The notes beneath the pieces are model-generated. The model was not told the DNA's origin. It searched no databases and saw nothing but the letters and a program-made list of their open reading frames with translations. A stretch of 64,000 bases of DNA from Hydractinia symbiolongicarpus (lineage: Eukaryota > Cnidaria > Hydrozoa > Anthoathecata > Hydractiniidae): positions 11,655,001-11,719,000 of the forward strand of contig NC_079875.1 in the NCBI RefSeq assembly GCF_029227915.1, written 5' to 3'. The translations under genes and the position numbers were made by a program. How positions within the stretch are numbered: the first letter of the stretch is position 1; each line of letters begins with the position of its first letter. Shown here one piece after another: positions 1 through 7,591 of this stretch.

Positions 1-19
1 CGATGTCAACAAGGCGTCG

Positions 20-673
20 ATGGAGCTTACAAATTGCCCCCATCGGAGGCAGAGGGCTTGCTGTAAGGAGTGTAAGAGGGTTCATATTTGCAAACATGAA
101 AGGATAAGATCGCAATGTAATGATGAATGTGGGGGTGGTGGTATCTGTACGGAGCATGGTTGGGTGAGATCAAAGTGTAAAGAATGTGGAGGTGGAAGCG
201 TCGCGAACATCAAAGGATAAGATCTTGCTGTAAGGACTTCGGGGGGTGGAAGCATCTGCGTCGAGCATGGTAGGCGAAGATCAGAGTGCAAAGACTGTGG
301 GGGCGGAGGTATTTGCGAATATGGTAGGCGAGGATCCACCTGTCCAATTCAAGATCCTGCCGGACATCTTGCCCATGTTGTATGCAGCAGAACACACAAA
401 GCTCTACAGGGAAACAAGGAGCTCAGTTCTCAGGAGTATATAGGGTGCGACATGGCTATGCTGCGGACCCATATTGAAGCCCAGTTTGTTGAAGGTATGA
501 CCTTGGATAATTATGGGGAGTGGCACATTGATCATAAAATCCTGCTACGGTATCGAGGAAATGATGATGCTCCATCGCTTGCGGAGGTTGGTAGAAGATT
601 GCACTACACCAATACCCAACCTATGTGGGCAAGTGAGAATATAGGCAAGGGTAATCGATATATTACGGAATAG
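20..673 (+). pseudogene. HNH endonuclease with N-terminal Cys-rich tandem repeats (frameshifted)
   Basis: The N-terminal part has about five repeats of the form I-C-x-H/Y-x-R-x-R-S-x-C-x-x-C-G-G-G, which look like short zinc-binding units. The C-terminal part (about 440-670) has an HNH-type signature: a tract around WHIDHKI, then LHYTNTQPMW and ENIGKGN, typical of phage and virus HNH nucleases. The first frame stops at 218-220. The later repeats and the HNH part are open from about 245 to 673 in a different frame, and one repeat near 205-245 reads in a third, so at least two indels lie around 200-245. The true start may be upstream of the window. The role is inferred as DNA cleavage or nicking by the element. 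Confidence 0.65.
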
Positions 674-686
674 GTGTGGCTTGATA

Positions 687-1316
687 ATGAAATCTCCCGG
701 CAAGAATAAAATGTTGGATGTTTTAAAAGACTCCCACACGTCAATCTTCACTGGCCCGACAAGCTGTGGAAAAACACAGCGTTTACTGAACCTCCTGGAA
801 AACAAATACAGACGCCACTATTACAACATAGTCATTTTGTGTTCAACAATTAAATGACTACCTAAGATCTACCTAATATCTTGAAAGGTCCTCACTTTGG
901 AAAGGGCCATATGTTTTTCTGATAGACCCAGGAAATGAGCTGTTTGAATGGATATCGAAATTGTCGTCGTTATTGGCAGAAGAGGACAGTCTTTTCGTTG
1001 TCGATGATGTAATAGCCAACGAGAGCCTCGATAGAAAAGGGCAGCCCCTGCTCGAATTGGCTATTTCAGGTAGGCATCGCAAGCATAATTTGTGGCTACT
1101 CACGCATTCATATACTGCCTTGCCAAAGAATTTCCGGAGGCAAAAGAAAGCCTTGTTTTATGGTACCCTAATGAGCGCCCGGATATGAAAATGATAGACG
1201 AGGAAACGAATCTCATCCCGGACTGGGATGAGATTAAAATTGAACTGAGGAAATCCAAACACGCTTGCTTGTACGTTAGATTGGAACACTCCAGAGCGTG
1301 GGAAATCCTTGAGTGA
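687..1316 (+). pseudogene. A32/FtsK-HerA-like genome-packaging ATPase (two frame breaks)
   Basis: The first fragment starts at the ATG at 687 and carries a Walker A motif, GPTSCGKT, about 25 residues in. It stops at 855-857. A second frame (about 875-1155) carries the Walker B stretch LFVVDD and the conserved tract ISGRHRKHNLWLLTHSY. A third frame (about 1157-1316) carries LWYPNERPDMKM, which is the usual continuation of this family. The three pieces follow the family order without a gap, so two small indels near 858-875 and 1157 explain the breaks. Such ATPases pump DNA into capsids of Polintons, adintoviruses and nucleocytoplasmic viruses. This copy cannot make the protein. Confidence 0.8.
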
Positions 1317-1358
1317 CCGTGGTGAAATTTTCAGGCCTACTTTGGTTATAAGAGAAAG

Positions 1359-2071
1359 ATGTCGTCGCAACTCACCCTATTCAACGCAACACCCGCAGGA
1401 GCCATTGAAACCCTGTTTGACAAGCAAGATCAACCCCTCTTCAAAAGGGCAGATCTTGGACGTTTTCTGGGTATTGCTAATATCAAGTCTAATTTTCAAT
1501 ATTTGACCGAGGAAACCAAAACAAGGCAGGGAATTGTGGGGTTAAAGGGAAAAATCCGCATGACATCTTCGTTACGCTGGGAAAATTACAAGATGAGCTC
1601 AAGGAGCAGCGTCAAGCTCTAGAAGACAGAGATGTTAACATTGCCATTCTCGAGAACGATCTTGACTCCATGGATGAACAACTCGTGGAGCTGGGGTACG
1701 AACTCGAAGTACAGACACAGGAAAACGCAAGGCTTAGAGAAAGACATGTACCCAATACTCAGGATCCCGGAATAGACAACGTTATCATCATCCACCGTAA
1801 GCACAGCGCACAGAATGACAACGAATACTATCGTTTCCTCTATTACTTCACGCGTGTTAAGGGGTGTAATATTAGCAGGAAGAGATTGTGGTTCAGTGAA
1901 AATTACCCGGGCGCGGAGGAGATTGTTGTCATCAACAACCCCAACGGCATGCATGCCTTTAATAGGTTCGAAGAAGAAGGACATGTGGAGCGTTTCAGAA
2001 ACCATTTCGGTCTTGTGGACATTACTCGGGATAACCTATATGATCTGGGTGTTCCCCCATTAGAGGACTAG
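1359..2071 (+). pseudogene. BRO-N/MSV199-like DNA-binding protein with coiled coil (one frameshift)
   Basis: The gene starts at the ATG at 1359. The first 60 residues contain FKRADLGRFLGIANI and a following KTRQGI, which resemble the BRO-N/MSV199 DNA-binding fold of large DNA viruses. The frame changes near 1555. From there to the TAG at 2069-2071 the second frame encodes a Glu/Leu-rich coiled-coil stretch (about 1590-1740) and a C-terminal domain of about 100 residues with VIIIHRKHS and ENYPGAEEIVVIN, resembling the DUF3627-type domain that often follows MSV199. Family assignment rests on pattern recognition. The function is unknown even in viruses where it is intact. The stop is followed by two perfect hairpins. 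Confidence 0.55.
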
Positions 2072-2080
2072 GCGGGCATG

Positions 2081-2144
2081 ATTTTCACTACCCTGCAGGG
2101 TAGTGAAAATTGTATGCAAAAGTGGGTGGGGTGCCACCCCACCC
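2081..2144. terminator. Two perfect hairpins between convergent genes
   Basis: A perfect 30-bp palindrome occupies 2081-2110 (15-bp arms meeting at CTGCAG). A second hairpin at 2124-2144 has arms GGGTGGGGTG and CACCCCACCC around one base. They begin 10 bp after the stop of the plus-strand gene and precede the end of the minus-strand capsid-like fragment. A bidirectional transcription-end or RNA-processing signal is the simplest reading; this is inferred from position and symmetry. Confidence 0.55.
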
Positions 2145-2303
2145 CTTGGAAGAGGGAAAAAGCCTTATTTAGTAATGGGTTCCTATGGAAGATTCTTGGG
2201 TGAGCACAGTGAAATTACGTTGATGTATTAGAAAGATGTCTGTTGCAACAATTGATTATTTCCAAGGAAAACAAGTCCGATCATTTTATGTCGAGGATAA
2301 GGG

Positions 2304-2702
2304 TCAATGTATCGTAGCCTCCGGTGTTTGGAGAGCTGTAGGATATAAAAAAAGGGCTGGGGTAGAAGCTCTATCAAATTTGGGTAGCCATAGGTCCCTA
2401 TAGACCGCCAGGATGTTGTAGTTGCTTATGTTTTGCACCTCCTTGCCATTCAGGGTAATAAGTAGGCTTTTCACCAGAGATTTACCAATGTTACTGACAA
2501 TGGTGCGCGTCGTTTTGGTCCCTGTCAGAGCCAGGTCAAATAGGAGTTTTAGACTGCCCGGAATAATGACATCATTCTGGAGTATGTTAAGTATGTCAAT
2601 GTACAAGTCCTCATTCTGGTTAATGGTTGACGGGGTATGTGATATCTGTACCCGCTGACGGCGTCCTTTCATACCTAGTAGCTGCTTGATTTCCGTATAC
2701 AT
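2304..2702 (-). pseudogene. Capsid-protein-like N-terminal fragment
   Basis: The 132-codon minus-strand ORF begins at the ATG at 2702. It contains IPGSLKLLFDLALTGT, then NIGKSLVKSLLITLNGK, then NYNILAVYRDLWL. This succession of beta strands resembles the start of Polinton-type major capsid proteins (double jelly roll), which are several times longer. The ORF ends at 2304 and no continuation is seen downstream, so the C-terminal part has been deleted. I did not align it; the capsid call is from memory of the family pattern. It could instead be a minor virion protein. Confidence 0.45.
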
Positions 2703-2793
2703 TTATGTTTATTATATGGAAAAATTTTGTAAATAAATGAATAATCCAGTATTTACACCTGAATAGGATATTGGTAGGCACGATGAGGACAAT

Positions 2794-3123
2794 ATGGGTG
2801 GTAAGGAAGATACACAGCAATCAACGCAACTCCCTGAGACACAGCAACTTCCATCAACATCGGGGCAACAACAACATACCACGGCCACGGCTATTGATAC
2901 GGCCCGGCAGCTGGTAGTTCAGAGGGTTAATGAATTATATGACCAAATAAGAAAGGACCCAAGGATGGAATCGGTGGAAGTCCATGTGATCCCCTATGAA
3001 GATTTTCGTTTGGAGGGAAAACGTCTTCTCTATAAAAATGAGGATATTACCGAAAAAGTATATAAGATTAGGATTACTTATAATGGACCGGGGCTTATGA
3101 AGACCTGGGTCCATTATAAGTAA
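2794..3123 (+). CDS. Uncharacterised small protein of the virus-like element
   Basis: An uninterrupted 109-codon ORF from the ATG at 2794. The first 30 residues are rich in Gln, Thr and Ser and look disordered. The rest is a charged, probably folded domain ending WVHYK. No transmembrane segment, signal peptide or known motif is evident. It lies head to head with the capsid-like gene on the minus strand (92 bp between the two start codons) and 60 bp upstream of the next plus-strand gene. I do not recognise it. It could be a minor virion protein or an assembly factor. Confidence 0.5.
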   Translation: MGGKEDTQQSTQLPETQQLPSTSGQQQHTTATAIDTARQLVVQRVNELYDQIRKDPRMESVEVHVIPYEDFRLEGKRLLYKNEDITEKVYKIRITYNGPGLMKTWVHYK

Positions 3124-3183
3124 TTTGGGAGCAGACCCCATACGTGCCTTTGTTTCAGAACGTTTGTCATCACGCCCAACAAG

Positions 3184-3708
3184 ATGGAGGTAGTCCGGAG
3201 GCTTGCGATGGATGTTAATACTATTGTTAATGAGGGTGAGGAGGACCCCGGCGAGATAATTCAGATGAAAATTATCGACAATATAAAAAAAATTTGCATG
3301 ATGTTGAGACCCTTACGGAGGAAATTCCATTCTCCGATGCAGGAAAAAGTGAAGGAGCTTAACCGTGATATTTACAGCCAGCTTAGACATATCAAAGACA
3401 CGCTGTTGAAGATCTCAGGGGATGATACCACCTTGCTTGAAAAGCTCAAGATACTCTTCAAGGAGCAGGGCCTGACAGTTCCAAGTTTGGTCTCTGCTGT
3501 AGGCCTACTTATTTCCACCATTGTCCTTGCCGTTACAGGAGAAGGGGTGCGGCAGCAGGTGCTGCAGGGGGAAGTGCCGCGGAGGGGGAGTGAAAAAGGG
3601 TTCGTGCAGAAGCAACTTGAGAGGCCGACCCCTATAGTGATTAATAAGGCCTTGATATTATCATGTTCGGGTATTGGAGGTATGGATGGTATAGCCTGTA
3701 TGGTTTGA
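3184..3708 (+). CDS. Single-pass membrane protein of the virus-like element, probably C-terminally altered
   Basis: The 174-codon ORF has a helical, charged N-terminal half (residues 1-95), then LLEKLKILFKEQGLTVPSL and one hydrophobic segment SAVGLLISTIVLAV at about residues 108-122. The pattern matches a family I recall in cnidarian and arthropod Polinton-like elements, whose members have further hydrophobic or amphipathic segments after the helix. Here the C terminus after about residue 148 loses that character and overlaps the tail of the opposite-strand gene. A deletion near 3625-3650 may have replaced the normal end. A virion membrane protein is plausible but unproven. Confidence 0.5.
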   Translation: MEVVRRLAMDVNTIVNEGEEDPGEIIQMKIIDNIKKICMMLRPLRRKFHSPMQEKVKELNRDIYSQLRHIKDTLLKISGDDTTLLEKLKILFKEQGLTVPSLVSAVGLLISTIVLAVTGEGVRQQVLQGEVPRRGSEKGFVQKQLERPTPIVINKALILSCSGIGGMDGIACMV

Positions 3709-4464
3709 TCTGGAGTATGTATAGGAGATGTTATAGGTGTTGTATGCTTGGGGGGTGATTTGGTATCCACCAAATGTCCGATAGCATGCTTTGGGGGTGT
3801 TTTGGCAGTATGCTTGAGGGGTGCAGTATGCCCCGCAATAGGCTTTCAGGTCAAGCTGGATGCCAATTATCGCACTTGCAGGGGCAATCAGAATATTGTG
3901 TTATACCCTACGATTTTGCCTATGCGCAACGGATGGCAGCATGTACACGTGGTGCATTACGGCAAAGTTCACTGCAATTCTAGCATATTGCAATACCTTC
4001 TGGAGCTCGTTTATATTATGGCTTACATTCTCTTGACGCTGAACCATAGCCTCAAATTTCTGTACTAGATTTTGCCTTGCCATGTAGCTGTCTGCATTGG
4101 ATCCAATCAGGGATGCTTTTACCCCTGCTTGAGACCCGAGTAACAGCACCACATAAACCCTGATGCTCCCGGATAGCTTGGTCAGGCCCTCCGACGTTAG
4201 GCCTTGGCTTGTTGGCATAATGAATTTAGCCCAATCCCCATCGACTTGGGGCCAGTATCTACCGTTGGTGAGTGACGACATGACAGACTTAAATTTGTAC
4301 AAAGCGTTAGGATCTGAACCATATTCCCTACATATTTGGGCGTATCCCGAGGTTGAGTAGGGGTTTTTATACTGTGAGAACCCATCATCATACGGCATGG
4401 GGACCTTCATTCTTGCTAGGATGCGACGCATGTGGTAACTAAATTTGTAACACCAAGTTCCCAT
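3660..4464 (-). pseudogene. Uncharacterised virus-like structural gene with Pro/Thr-rich tail (frameshifted)
   Basis: From the ATG at 4464 the frame is open for 187 codons to 3901. It includes MPYDDGFSQYKNPYSTSGY near the start, GDWAKFIMPTSQGLTSEG in the middle and a coiled-coil-like Gln/Asn-rich stretch near the end. Beyond 3900 a different minus-strand frame (about 3830-3660) reads as a Pro/Thr/His-rich low-complexity tail that looks like the natural continuation, implying an indel near 3850-3900. I recall similar proteins next to capsid genes in cnidarian Polinton-like elements but know no function. The tail overlaps the 3' end of the plus-strand membrane-protein gene. Confidence 0.45.
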
Positions 4465-4537
4465 TCTCCCCTGTTATATTTGTACTTTGCCTTGGGGTTG
4501 TATTGGTATATATTCATCTTTTGTTTTAAGACAAAGG

Positions 4538-5201
4538 ATGAAACAACTGTATATTACAGATATCGAGAAACCTACCATATTCGAAGACTACCTTGGACAG
4601 GACATTCGTATAGCTCTGAAATCCATCAGCATTTGACCCAGATGGTTGAATTTGTATAGCAAGAGAGAGTTTACCATACGCAAGGTGGGTCCCGACCAGA
4701 GGGTGACTCGGATCGAGATCATCAGTGTTTTATACAGGATAGAAGATATTGCGACTATTGTGAACAGTCGGGCAGAAGATAAGATTAAACTTTTTTTACT
4801 TAAACGCAGCTACTGCAGACTCCGTGTTACTGATGAATACTCGGTGGTGATGAATAGGCAATTACAAGAGCTGTTAGGGTTACCCTATGACCTTTCAAAG
4901 AAGTATTATATGAAGGGCGACTATAATGGATACTATATGACCGATACTTACCAAAGATTGAGACTCGTTTGTCCCCAACTTGATTAAGATGACTGCCTAT
5001 TGGATGGGGAAAAGTTCAAAATTCCCGCTTTACTTCCCACCAAGGAGCTAAACGCTTGGGGAGATATGTTAACCTGGAGTTTTGATACCCCTGTCTACTG
5101 AAGGGTTCAACCGATCGTTGGAGTTCATGCTAACAGACGTCTTCCACCATGAAGAAAATGTGACGTTCACCGGCCTTACGATGTGCATTTTCATAGAATA
5201 A
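4538..5201 (+). pseudogene. Small beta-rich structural-like gene with two in-frame stops and a frameshift
   Basis: An ATG at 4538 opens a frame that hits TGA at 4634-4636, reads on in the same frame to TAA at 4985-4987 and again to about 5095. A different frame then runs to TAA at 5199-5201. The pieces together give a beta-rich protein of roughly 220 residues, with DGEKFKIPALLP and a C-terminal strand FTGLTMCIFIE. The layout recalls small jelly-roll or minor-capsid-like proteins of these elements, but that is weak. The following gene starts directly after the stop. Confidence 0.4.
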
Positions 5202-5797
5202 TAACTGAGCGATATCAGCAAACTATATCCGAGTTTTCCCAGTGCACCCGCGCAAGGCGCCGAGGATGAAGGACAGGTCTTTAGACTCAAAAAGATTGAG
5301 GAAATAGAACAATATCTTCGGGATGAAATAAAGGAGCGGAATAGGCTAGCGAAAAAATTTAAAATGCATAACACGTGGGTCAGGAGGTGCAACCATGGAT
5401 TGCTTGGCTTGAGTGTCATCACGTTGGGGTTTGGGATAGGAGCTATGGCCTCAGGCATGGGGGTACCCTTGGCTTGTGCCATGGGGGGACTTGCGATTGC
5501 CGCTGACATAGGGCAACCCTAACGGAACGCTTCAAAACGTCTACGTGTCAAAGCCAAAAAACAAGAAGAGATAAGGCTGCTTGCAGAGGCCAACTTAAAC
5601 TCCATCGTTGACTTAATAAGTAAGGCAATGAAAAAAAGTACATATTTTTGAAGGAGCAAATGCGGCAGCGCTTTAACAGGATCGTAACTGTCATCAATGA
5701 ACAGGAGAGAGCCCAGCTAGTTTCCAAGGGTAGAGAGGAAGGGAAGGACGAAATTTTAAACAAACTACAATCTGTACAATATACAAGCACTATGTAG
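5202..5797 (+). pseudogene. Coiled-coil plus transmembrane protein family common in cnidarian virus-like elements
   Basis: Translation from CTG at 5202 (probably a mutated ATG) gives an N-terminal SDISKLYPSF, a coiled coil around IEEIEQYLRDEIKERNRLAK and a small-residue-rich hydrophobic region of about 35 residues (about 5400-5510). TAA at 5520-5522 interrupts the frame, which then continues with the conserved LAEANLNSIVDLISKAM. A frameshift near 5648 moves the last 45 residues, ending at TAG 5795-5797. I recall intact relatives in many Hydra and arthropod element copies as uncharacterised proteins. The role could be virion or membrane related. Confidence 0.55.
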
Positions 5798-5812
5798 CGT
5801 CCCCACCTGAAT

Positions 5813-5861
5813 ATAGGCCTTAATTTGTATTATATTTTATAGGTCTACAAGGCCTATAAAA
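5813..5861. terminator. Inverted repeats at convergent gene ends
   Basis: Two overlapping stem options are present: ATAGGCCTT (5813-5821) with AAGGCCTAT (5849-5857), and TTTTATAGG (835-843 of the 5 kb block) with CCTATAAAA (853-861). They lie between the TAG at 5797 of the plus-strand gene and the inferred stop near 5854 of the minus-strand gene, again at a convergent junction. Confidence 0.4.
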
Positions 5862-6422
5862 CATATGGTTTATATTCCTCGCCCAGCAGCCATTCCTTCT
5901 TAAAGTCTTTATACAGGCATTCTGTGATGTGTTTCTGAGGGTAGTAGTTTGTACGTAGACCGATGAAATGGATAGAACTGCACTGACTTGGCAGGGCTCA
6001 TTGTAGGGTACCGGCATACCGTAGAATTTAGTGGTAATCGTATCCTTGTAGTACCGGAGTTTGGCGTTCACATAACGGTCCTTTTTCACAGGCTCCGTTG
6101 ATTAGCCCTTCGAACATATTTGACGATATTTCGCAACCCAATCAGAGTACTCCTCACAATCGAGACTCATTGCTGGCACGGCGTTGGCGTTGTACCGTGT
6201 CACCCCATGCGCGGACCAGATTTTTGGCATTTTCACCCTCAAGGCAACCACAAGGTCTCGTGTATGGTACCCTATAATGTACCTTTGATCCTTACCCCCA
6301 TTGGCGGGTATGGGATCAGATACCGTCAAGTAGTCCACATTGATGTCATTAATATCCGTAAAGGTAGTCGCAAAATTGCAGAATGGTTTGGAGCTGACAA
6401 ATTCACTTTCAAATCGTAGCAT
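5854..6422 (-). pseudogene. Uncharacterised virus-like protein, possibly minor virion protein (stop and frameshift)
   Basis: The frame from the ATG at 6422 is open to TAA at 6102-6104, continues in the same frame as KKDRYVNAKLRYYKD and AVLSISSVYVQ, then shifts near 5950. The shifted frame ends at 5854-5856. The stretch around ISSVYVQ resembles a Polinton-associated family I remember from Hydra, in which a Tyr-rich segment follows directly; here that segment is in the shifted frame. The N-terminal half has alternating hydrophobic residues typical of beta sheet. Penton or minor capsid is one possibility but I cannot demonstrate it. Confidence 0.45.
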
Positions 6423-6555
6423 CTTCTTTATTGTATATTTCGAACGACGTCAAAGAATTGCATGCCATTGTACAAATGCAACCACCCCTAATATATGTGA
6501 TATATTCTTAGTAACAGTACCAGCACAACATTTTAGCCTTTATCAGGAACCTCCG

Positions 6556-6575
6556 ACGACAGGTGCACCTGTCGT
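6556..6575. terminator. Perfect 20-bp palindrome between genes
   Basis: ACGACAGGTG is followed directly by CACCTGTCGT. It lies in the gap between two minus-strand genes, just beyond the stop of the small membrane protein at 6614. It may be another end signal or a protein-binding site. Confidence 0.4.
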
Positions 6576-6613
6576 ACGTATCGAGTACCCTTTCACAGTC
6601 GTTGCATTGTTCA

Positions 6614-6799
6614 TTAATTTATTAAAACATCAAGACGATCCTCCAGGTCTTTAATCCTCCGTTCATTGGACCCCTTCTTCTCTGATTTCTGTACTAACAC
6701 CAGGGTCATAAGAGGTAAAGAGATACCTACGCCGGCCATAAATGCAATCAACGTTGCGGTTTCGAAAATTTCGAATTTTGATTGACAGTTGACGCACAT
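6614..6799 (-). CDS. Small single-pass membrane protein of the virus-like element
   Basis: From the ATG at 6799 the ORF encodes about 61 residues: a short Cys-containing N terminus, a hydrophobic helix with AFMAGVGISLPLMTLVLV, then a charged C-terminal helix with KDLEDRLDV that could form a short coiled coil. An upstream GTG at 6820 is less likely as the start because it falls inside a perfect hairpin. It is unbroken, unlike most of its neighbours. No family is recognised. Confidence 0.45.
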   Translation of the reverse strand: MCVNCQSKFEIFETATLIAFMAGVGISLPLMTLVLVQKSEKKGSNERRIKDLEDRLDVLIN

Positions 6800-6805
6800 T
6801 TTATT

Positions 6806-6832
6806 ACATCTTACAACCACGTTGTAAGATGT
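6806..6832. terminator. Perfect hairpin between tandem minus-strand genes
   Basis: Arms ACATCTTACAAC and GTTGTAAGATGT enclose CAC. The hairpin sits between the stop of the repeat-protein gene (6845) and the start of the small membrane protein gene (6799), where the end of the first transcript is expected. Confidence 0.5.
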
Positions 6833-6844
6833 TTCAAACCAACC

Positions 6845-7153
6845 CTAAAAAAGTAGCCCCCGTTGCACATATTTGAGCACCTCGGGATTCTTTTCAACAG
6901 CTCTATTGCTCATGTCCTGCGTCTTGAAACGATCCGATATATATTCGAGCATGCGTGGATTCTTTTCAACAACCCCATTACATATTTCCTGCGTTTTGAA
7001 CCTATCCGGTATGTGCATTAGCTGCCAGGGATTTTTTTCAATAACTTTGTTACACATGTCTCGCGTCTTGAGCCGATCCGGCACATACCTCAGCATGTAG
7101 TGATCTCTTTCAACCGCTTTGTTGCACATGTCCTGGGTCTTGAAACAACTCAT
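6845..7153 (-). CDS. Repeat protein of four 24-residue units (DUF4116-like)
   Basis: The ORF from the ATG at 7153 encodes 102 residues made of four copies of a 24-residue unit with consensus FKTQ-D-M-C-N-K-A-V-E-K-N-P-x-M-L-x-Y-V-P-D-R. Units cover about residues 4-27, 28-51, 52-75 and 76-99. Such helical repeats occur in proteins of giant viruses, phages and animal virus-like elements and are of unknown function. The frame is unbroken, but the last unit ends abruptly (QRGLLF), so the C terminus may be truncated. It is the last recognisable gene of the element. Confidence 0.6.
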   Translation of the reverse strand: MSCFKTQDMCNKAVERDHYMLRYVPDRLKTRDMCNKVIEKNPWQLMHIPDRFKTQEICNGVVEKNPRMLEYISDRFKTQDMSNRAVEKNPEVLKYVQRGLLF

Positions 7154-7408
7154 TTATTATTTTTACAACAAATTCAGAGGATTACACAGTTATTTCCCTT
7201 TTTAATGATGTTATAGCTCATGCGTTGATGATCAGTGGATTTTTGCTGATGATCAGAGTGACGAAAAGTTGTCACAAGCAAAATTCTGTATGATAATTTT
7301 TATAAGAGTTTGACCGTGATTTTTAAGAATCCTGGTTATATTCCATTTGTACTCTAGCTAGTATCTGTTTTAAAAAATTACAGCTTGGCCTACATGGCTT
7401 AAGAACCG

Positions 7409-7591
7409 GTGGCGCAAAAGGCGGAATCGCAGACAGGTTACTTAAAAGTTACGGGCGTTGATGATCAGTATAAGAAAAAGATGGATACGTACAAGATGTT
7501 CTCAACGGTCAATCAAGTCAAGTCAGTTAAACAACCCGCCCATCAACTCGTAATTACTAGCGCGGGAGGATCTAGCGGTGGCTCGCGGTGA
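7409..7591 (+). other. Short GC-richer open frame at the element edge, unrecognised
   Basis: An open stretch of 60 codons begins at GTG 7409 and ends at TGA 7589-7591 with a Gly/Ser-rich end. The only in-frame ATGs are internal (for example in KKKMDTYKM). Base composition is like the virus-like block rather than the AT-rich DNA that follows. It may be a remnant exon of that element or nothing. No homology is recognised. Confidence 0.2.

Larger units (their letters stand above)
1..7165. mobile_element. Degenerate Polinton/adintovirus-like element, one end only
   Basis: This block packs closely spaced, mostly intronless genes on both strands and looks richer in G and C than the flanking DNA. 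Its gene set (packaging ATPase, HNH nuclease, BRO/MSV199-like protein, capsid-like fragments, small transmembrane proteins, a 24-residue repeat protein) matches the cargo of integrated Polinton/Maverick or adintovirus-type elements. No DNA polymerase B or retrovirus-like integrase is visible, so those genes either lie upstream of position 1 or are lost. Most reading frames contain stops or frameshifts, so this is an old insertion. The right boundary is a guess placed just after the last recognisable gene; no terminal repeat or target duplication could be identified. Confidence 0.7.

Noticed and set aside
5069-5509. 146-codon minus-strand ORF
   Set aside because: It is the shadow of the plus-strand coiled-coil and membrane pseudogene at 5202-5797, whose conserved family pattern is clear on the plus strand.
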